A DNA stretch of 33,982 nucleotides from Polysphondylium violaceum (taxonomy: Eukaryota; Evosea; Eumycetozoa; Dictyosteliales; Dictyosteliaceae), in contig AJWJ01000244.1 of NCBI GenBank assembly GCA_000277445.1, forward strand, positions 1 to 33,982. Reading direction: 5' to 3'. The notes beneath the pieces were generated by a model. That model saw only the letters and a list, made by a program, of their open reading frames with translations. It did no database searches and had not been told where the DNA came from. The position numbers and the translations under genes were made by a program. Shown here piece by piece: positions 28,890 through 33,982 of this stretch. Each line of letters opens with the position of its first letter. Position 1 is the stretch's first letter.

Positions 28890-28965
28890 TGAATATTAGG
28901 TTTATTAAATAAATTAATTTTATGATAAATATGATATCAGTGTTTGTGTGAAAGTTGATATTGGT

Positions 28966-29298
28966 TTAATAACAGCCAGAGTGACTACCAGAACTACCAC
29001 CTAAAACACCACCCCAAAGACCACCTAAATTACGATGAATATCAAGTTGAATATCAACAGTAGCAGTACCACTTGTGTCATAATAACCGCCATTACCACC
29101 ACAACCACCGCAGGCAACATTATTAGTACCAGTTTTTTGTTAGAAATGATTGATTTGGAGACTGCAGAGACTGCAGAGTTACCAGTTGGTTTGAATGAAC
29201 CTGACATAGATGAGAGTGAGGCTATTTTAATAATGTTAATAAAACTATATTTTCAATTATTTAGTTTATTATTACTGAATCTTACCAAAGATAGTCAT
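28966..29298 (-). pseudogene. HssA/B-like small gene, frame-shifted
   Basis: Exon 1 is 13 bases (29298-29286, MTIF), and after a 64 bp phase-1 intron exon 2 (29221-28966) reads ASLSSMSGSFKPTGNSAV with SKSIISNKK. This is the typical start of the HssA/B-like and related small dictyostelid proteins: MTIF, a tiny first exon, then SSxSS. The expected Gly-rich tail (TNNVACGGCGGNGGYY, then LGGLWGGVLGGSSGSHSGCY and TAA) is present but in another frame. The frames part at a six-base A run (T run at 29133-29138 on the plus strand). One extra A there would join them. So this copy is either a recent pseudogene or suffers a homopolymer sequencing error. These genes are expressed in development in large families. 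Confidence 0.7.
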
Positions 29299-30155
29299 TT
29301 TTATATTTAGTTGTTGAGTAGAAAAGTAGAAATTGATGATTAGTTTATGATTTAATCATGGTATTTATAGTTTTTGGATTTTTCGTTATCCCTCAACCCC
29401 TATTCTCTATTTGCCATTTTGTATTCCAACAAACATACAAAAACTCCTAATCAAGTTAAATGATTATAAATTCTAACGATGAAAGGAGAAATAAAAAAAG
29501 TTATCAACGCAATGGTTTTGCATTAAATAAAATATGTGTTTGTTTAGAAGGGTAGGGGATTTATGATGTTTGATATAAATGATACTAAATCTAGTGAATC
29601 AATTATTTTAATAAAACCTATATTTGGAATATTAATACACAATAGATAGATATTCAAAAGAAAATCAACTCCTGAACCCATCATCAAGTATAGGTGAAAT
29701 GATATATGATAAATAAAAATACTCGATTGATAATAATATTATTATTCAAAAAAAGATAATAGAGTTTGAATATAGAAAGTAGACTAACATAAATTAAAGA
29801 ACCATCATTATTTATTTATTATTATTATATATTTGTGATGGTAACTTACAAAATAATATGAATGATTTTATTGTGAGATATTCAGTAATAGATAAAGTGA
29901 GAACAACTAAAAAGGTGAAAATATATATCTGTATCCTATATGAGTTGAATAGATCATGGTTAGTTCATCACTACTACTGTGTGAAGTTAATAATTAATTG
30001 AAAAATTAAAAAAAAAAAAGAATTTTTTTGATTAGAAATCTATACCACGAAAAAATACTTTGGGAATGAAATAGTTTTTGTTTTTTTGTAATTTCATTTT
30101 TAGTTTTATTCAATTACACACACAACACTTTGATATATAGATAGATACACAGACC
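29299..30155. other. intergenic, no gene seen
   Basis: This 857 bp region lies upstream of both the HssA-like gene (leftward) and the charged protein gene (rightward). About 90-110 bp from the HssA-like start, TATCCCTCAACCCCTATTC is a C-rich element (G-rich on the gene's strand) that resembles developmental G-box elements. The rest is A+T-rich, with no ORF or RNA recognisable. Confidence 0.5.
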
Positions 30156-32048
30156 ATGAAAAAACCTACCAGAGCAGAGAAAGATATTCTAAACCTACTA
30201 CCTCAAGCACTTGAAGGAGGTAGAACTAGAAGAACCATTACACCCATTCATGATGTTTCTGAGATTGCTATTCCTATGAAAAGTAATGCAACAACAAAAA
30301 AAGCAGCAGCAGCAGCAAGTAAAAAGAAAACTAAAGATGATAATAGCGATGATAGTGATGATGATGATCAACAGCTATCAACTAAATCAAAAACAAAAAT
30401 AAGTAAAACTAAAAAAACAACAAAAACAAAGAAACCTACAACTGTAAATAAGAAATCAACAATAGCAAAGAATACTAAAAAACAGACTCCTAAATCAACA
30501 ACATCGCAAAAGAGAAAAAAAGATCAAGAAAGTGAGAGTGATGATGAAATGGATATTGATAAAGATGAAAATAGTAAAGAAGAGGAGGAAGAGGAAGAGA
30601 GTGATGTAGAAAGCGAAGAACTATCATTTATGTCTGATTCAGATTCACATATTGATTCAGATTCAGATATAGACTACAAATCAAAAAAGAAACAACAATC
30701 GAGTACAAGAGGTAAAAAAAAAGCGACAACCAAACCATCACCACCAAAAAAGAAAGCAAAGAAAAGTACAAAAGTTGCTGCCAAGAAACAAACAAAGAAA
30801 TGGTATGAAAATGACAGTGATGATGATGATAATAGCGATGGTAGTGATAATGATAAAAACAATAGTCAACCCAATTGGGGCTTCAATACCAAACAAATTG
30901 AATCGTTATCATCACTCAACTTTATGTCTAGCAAGACTAAAAAGTTTTTAGATCCATCTGAAACACCCGAAGCTAGACTAGAGCAACAAAGAAAAGCCAA
31001 TGAAGTAGCTTTGAAAAAAGAAAATGAATTTAAAGAAACCAATAGAAAGAATCAAGAAAAGTTTAAAAGATCAGAAGAGGCGAAAAAGAAACAAGAAGAG
31101 GAAAAGAAGAGAAGACAAGAGGAAAAGAAAAAAGAGAGACAAGAAAGAGAAGAAAAGGAAAAAAATGAGATCGCTCTTTCTTTTAAATTCCCTTTGGAGA
31201 GATCCAATAGTGGTGGTTCACAAGAATTGGATCCTGAATTGGAAGATGATGAAAGATATTTATCAAGAAGACCACAACAACAACAACAAAAGCAACCAAC
31301 TAGTTCTTTTTCATCATTTGATGTATTTTCAACAACTACTCCAAATGCAAATGATGATAGTGCTAAGACCGTTGATCCTAAATTTGATATGAATAATAAT
31401 AATTATAATATAAATTTTGATTTAAAAAGTACGACTACGAGTAGTATTTTTGATGGTTTAGAAAAAGATAATAATAATAATAATAGTAATACTCAAGATA
31501 AAGAAATGATTTCAACTCAAGATTCAATTATATTTACACCTTCATTATCATTGGGTGCAATTATTGACAATGATATTGATGAAAAAACCAATAATACTAT
31601 GAATGAAATACAAAAAGATAATGATAAAACAATCACTTTAGAAAATGATAAAAAAGAAGAACAAACTCCCATAGATAACAAAGAAGAAGTAAAAGAAAAT
31701 GAAAAAGTAGAAAACGAGAAAATCAATAAAGATATAGTTCAAGAGAATAAGCCAGAAATAATCAAAGAAGATAAAGATATCAACAAAGAAAAGATAAATG
31801 AAAATATAAATAATCACAAAGAAATTCTTGAACAACAAATTACTAAAAATGTAAATGAAGCTCAACTAGATAATAATAATAATAAGAATAAGAATAACAA
31901 TGATGATAGTATTAATAATAATGATAATGATGAAATTCCAAGTACACAAGCTTGTCAAGATGAATACCAACTATATACAGAAGCAATTCAAGGAATATAT
32001 GAACCTCTCTCATATGAAGAATATAAAAAATCTAGAAAAAATCAATAA
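30156..32048 (+). CDS. charged low-complexity protein, probably nuclear
   Basis: A single exon encodes 630 aa. The start (MKKPTRAEKDILNLLPQALE, residues 1-42) and the end (QDEYQLYTEAIQGIYEPLSY, about 600-630) are the least repetitive, and so the likeliest conserved, parts. In between are Lys-rich basic clusters (about 48-120 and 175-212) able to act as nuclear localisation signals, Asp/Glu/Ser acidic stretches (about 125-165, 215-235), a long charged coiled-coil (about 270-345, KKKQEEEKKRRQEEKKKERQ) and Asn-rich tracts. I do not recognise the family. The alternation of basic and acidic blocks is typical of chromatin or nucleolar proteins, but that is inference. There is no membrane segment or catalytic motif. 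Confidence 0.85.
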   Translation: MKKPTRAEKDILNLLPQALEGGRTRRTITPIHDVSEIAIPMKSNATTKKAAAAASKKKTKDDNSDDSDDDDQQLSTKSKTKISKTKKTTKTKKPTTVNKKSTIAKNTKKQTPKSTTSQKRKKDQESESDDEMDIDKDENSKEEEEEEESDVESEELSFMSDSDSHIDSDSDIDYKSKKKQQSSTRGKKKATTKPSPPKKKAKKSTKVAAKKQTKKWYENDSDDDDNSDGSDNDKNNSQPNWGFNTKQIESLSSLNFMSSKTKKFLDPSETPEARLEQQRKANEVALKKENEFKETNRKNQEKFKRSEEAKKKQEEEKKRRQEEKKKERQEREEKEKNEIALSFKFPLERSNSGGSQELDPELEDDERYLSRRPQQQQQKQPTSSFSSFDVFSTTTPNANDDSAKTVDPKFDMNNNNYNINFDLKSTTTSSIFDGLEKDNNNNNSNTQDKEMISTQDSIIFTPSLSLGAIIDNDIDEKTNNTMNEIQKDNDKTITLENDKKEEQTPIDNKEEVKENEKVENEKINKDIVQENKPEIIKEDKDINKEKINENINNHKEILEQQITKNVNEAQLDNNNNKNKNNNDDSINNNDNDEIPSTQACQDEYQLYTEAIQGIYEPLSYEEYKKSRKNQ

Positions 32049-32254
32049 TTAACTAATAATAAATAAAATAAAGTTCTGTACATATATTTAAAATAATAAA
32101 CAACAACAACAACTATCTTTAATAGATAGATTAATATGATTGGAGAGGGGAAAAGGGGAGAAAAGAACCAGCCAGGTAATAAATAATATACATTTATTTA
32201 CACTATTAAATAATAAAATAATATATTATAATTTATAATCTATCATTATTATTA

Positions 32255-33359
32255 TTAATAGTTATTGTTATTATTACTACTACTATAACCTATACTATCA
32301 CTACTACTATATCTAAAATATAATTTGTTTTCATTTAATAGTTGTTGTTTTTCTTTGATCGAAGTGGCATATGCTCTTCTTAGACAAATGAAAAATGTTG
32401 TGATAATTGATACCAATATCAAACCAAATAGACATATAACCAAGACATTGATCAACGACGATGGTGGTTTTATGATAATTATTTGACTTTCATTATACTT
32501 GTTGTAATAGCAACTAAAACTCTTGTCAACTTTAATTTGATCTAAATAATCGACAACACGATCCCTGTGTTGTGTCCATAGACCATAAACTATGCCAGTT
32601 ACATTATGTTTATCATTTGCCATATACTCGACATTATAGATACCTTGATAACATGTAATTGTTTTGTTATTCATTGAATCGATTATTTCAACTTGTTTTA
32701 TATTATTACTAGTACTATTATCTGCCATGGTTGAATTTGATTGAAAAAAGGTGTATTTATAATATTCTTTATCATAAACATACCACCATTGACCGACATT
32801 TAATGGTGAACATAAACCTTCACCAATGACACCATCATAGGTATTTAAAGATTCATCGCTACCTATTACACTATTATTATTGATGTTACCACTACTACTA
32901 TCATATGGTGATGTTATATTTGTTGATTTAATTTCTGTTGATTGTAATTTACATTGGGCTTCTAAAAACTTGAAACCCTTAAAGGTCTTGTGTGTAAAAA
33001 AAAAGTTGTAAAAAAAAAATATCTTTTGTTAATATCTGTTTGCCCCGATCATAGGGAATGTGGTGTTGTGCATAATAATAAATAATTACCAATTTATCGG
33101 TACTAAATAATATATATACTACAAAACAACCCATAGTGATTAATCCAAATATGGCCACGATAATAGTAATAAATTTAAACTTTTGTTTCTTTCTCGATGC
33201 TCTTTGTGATTTTGAAATCATTGGTTTTTTATCAATGTGTTGACTATAGGAAGGAGGTGGTGAGAATCCATCATCATTAAAATATGAATTGTATCCTATA
33301 ATTTGTTGTATACTATCTTGACTGCTATTATCACTATTGTTATTATCTCCTTCTGTCAT
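32255..33359 (-). CDS. two-pass membrane glycoprotein, unknown
   Basis: Two exons (33359-33090, 32986-32255) with a 103 bp intron give 333 aa. Residues 1-60 are polar with a PPPSY sequence (a PPxY-type WW-domain ligand) and end in a basic RKKQKFK. A membrane segment follows at about 62-86 (FITIIVAIFGLITMGCFVVY). Then come about 180 residues with the Cys and N-glycosylation sequons (NIT, NST, NKT, NVT, NES) of an extracytosolic domain, including GLCSPLNVGQWWYVYDKEYY. A second membrane segment (about 267-291, LINVLVICLFGLILV) leads to a basic then Ser/Asn-rich tail. Positive-inside signals place both ends in the cytosol. I do not recognise the family. The N-terminal PPxY suggests recruitment of a Nedd4-like ubiquitin ligase. 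Confidence 0.85.
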
Positions 33360-33982
33360 TGTGTCAAGTCTGTGGATTATTTAAATATAATGTATGTGTT
33401 TAATGATAATAATAGAGATAAAACAATTAAAGGAATATGGATAATGTTTTGTTGCTATAACTAGAGATAAACAAAAAAATAAATGCGTGTGAAACAAAGG
33501 TATCTATAAATAATAAATGAATATAATTAAATTTGATGACCGTATTTAAAATATTGAGAATGTCTTATTTTCTTTAAATAGAGAAAAATAGATAAAAGAT
33601 CGCGAAAAAGAGATACTAATGTGTTTAGAGTATGTAGTAATACTAGGAGTAAATATTGAATGGTTTTAGTATTGATATCAATGTTTTTTCGTGAAAGTCA
33701 GGGAAAAAGTAGTTTTCACCCACCCCACACTTACCCCACCTTCACACGAGACATATTTTTTTTTAATTTTTATTTTTTTAAAAAAAAATGAAAACATTTC
33801 CCGAGATTAATATCCCATTTTTAGATTTTACGATACAAATTAATTTATAAATAATGTCAAATATTATCTATAATAATAATAATAATAGTATAATGAAAAA
33901 AGACAAAATTTGAATAAAACTGAGAGACTCATTTTTATAAATAGTATGACCTGAAAATCGAAAAAAAAAAAAACTAAAACTA
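33360..33982. other. upstream region of membrane protein gene
   Basis: No gene is seen. The block at 33717-33750 (CACCCACCCCACACTTACCC on the plus strand, G/T-rich on the gene's strand) lies about 360 bp before the start codon and resembles the CA-rich blocks upstream of the Rac gene. A and T runs fill the remainder. Confidence 0.5.

Overview
Organism. The window is about three-quarters A+T, with long A and T homopolymers, short introns (about 55-110 bp) with GTAAGT/GTATGT donors and TAG/CAG acceptors, proteins full of Asn, Gln and Ser runs, an FNIP-repeat protein and an HssA/B-like small gene. This is a dictyostelid social amoeba, D. discoideum or a close relative. Genes are 40-1300 bp apart on both strands. 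Many are spliced, and several are too fragmented to show as single open frames. I reassembled them by hand; in each intact spliced gene the exon lengths add up to a whole number of codons.

Layout. 473-4753 (-): large ELMO-domain protein with eleven FFGE-type motifs. 5976-8180 (+): FNIP-repeat protein. 8524-10396 (+): PPPDE peptidase fused to a PUL domain. 10438-10842 (-) and 11131-11523 (+): a divergent pair of Dabb-domain paralogs. 11755-12258 (+): nascent polypeptide-associated complex alpha, with an isolated GC-rich island upstream. 13373-14524 (+): Alba-domain RGG protein. 15813-16536 (+): Rac-family GTPase. 16811-17550 (+): mitochondrial DNL zinc finger protein. 17644-18285 (-): Got1. 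18644-19303 (-): secreted Cys-rich protein. 19635-19717 (+): tRNA-Leu(AAG), followed by a retroelement gag-like fossil near 20100-20760 (-) and a small HssA-like relic. 21404-23497 (-): ankyrin-type protein. 24051-24335 (+): ABM monooxygenase-like protein. 24638-28689: cluster of three AIG1/GIMAP-like GTPase genes. 28966-29298 (-): HssA/B-like gene with a shifted frame. 30156-32048 (+): charged low-complexity protein. 32255-33359 (-): two-pass membrane protein.

How the genes relate. The most interesting block is 24.6-28.7 kb. It holds one single-domain AIG1/GIMAP-like GTPase, one protein with two GTPase domains in tandem, and, divergent from it across 195 bp, a gene whose product has lost the whole P-loop and part of switch I but keeps the G3 motif. 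All four GTPase or ex-GTPase domains have a phase-1 intron in the same P-loop codon, which ties them to one ancestor. A pseudo-GTPase paired head-to-head with a double GTPase suggests a regulatory heteromer, as known among vertebrate GIMAPs; that is inference. The ELMO protein and the Rac GTPase belong to one pathway (ELMO/DOCK activation of Rac) but lie 11 kb apart, so no operon-like link is implied. nacA, Got1, the DNL zinc finger and the Alba protein are housekeeping genes.
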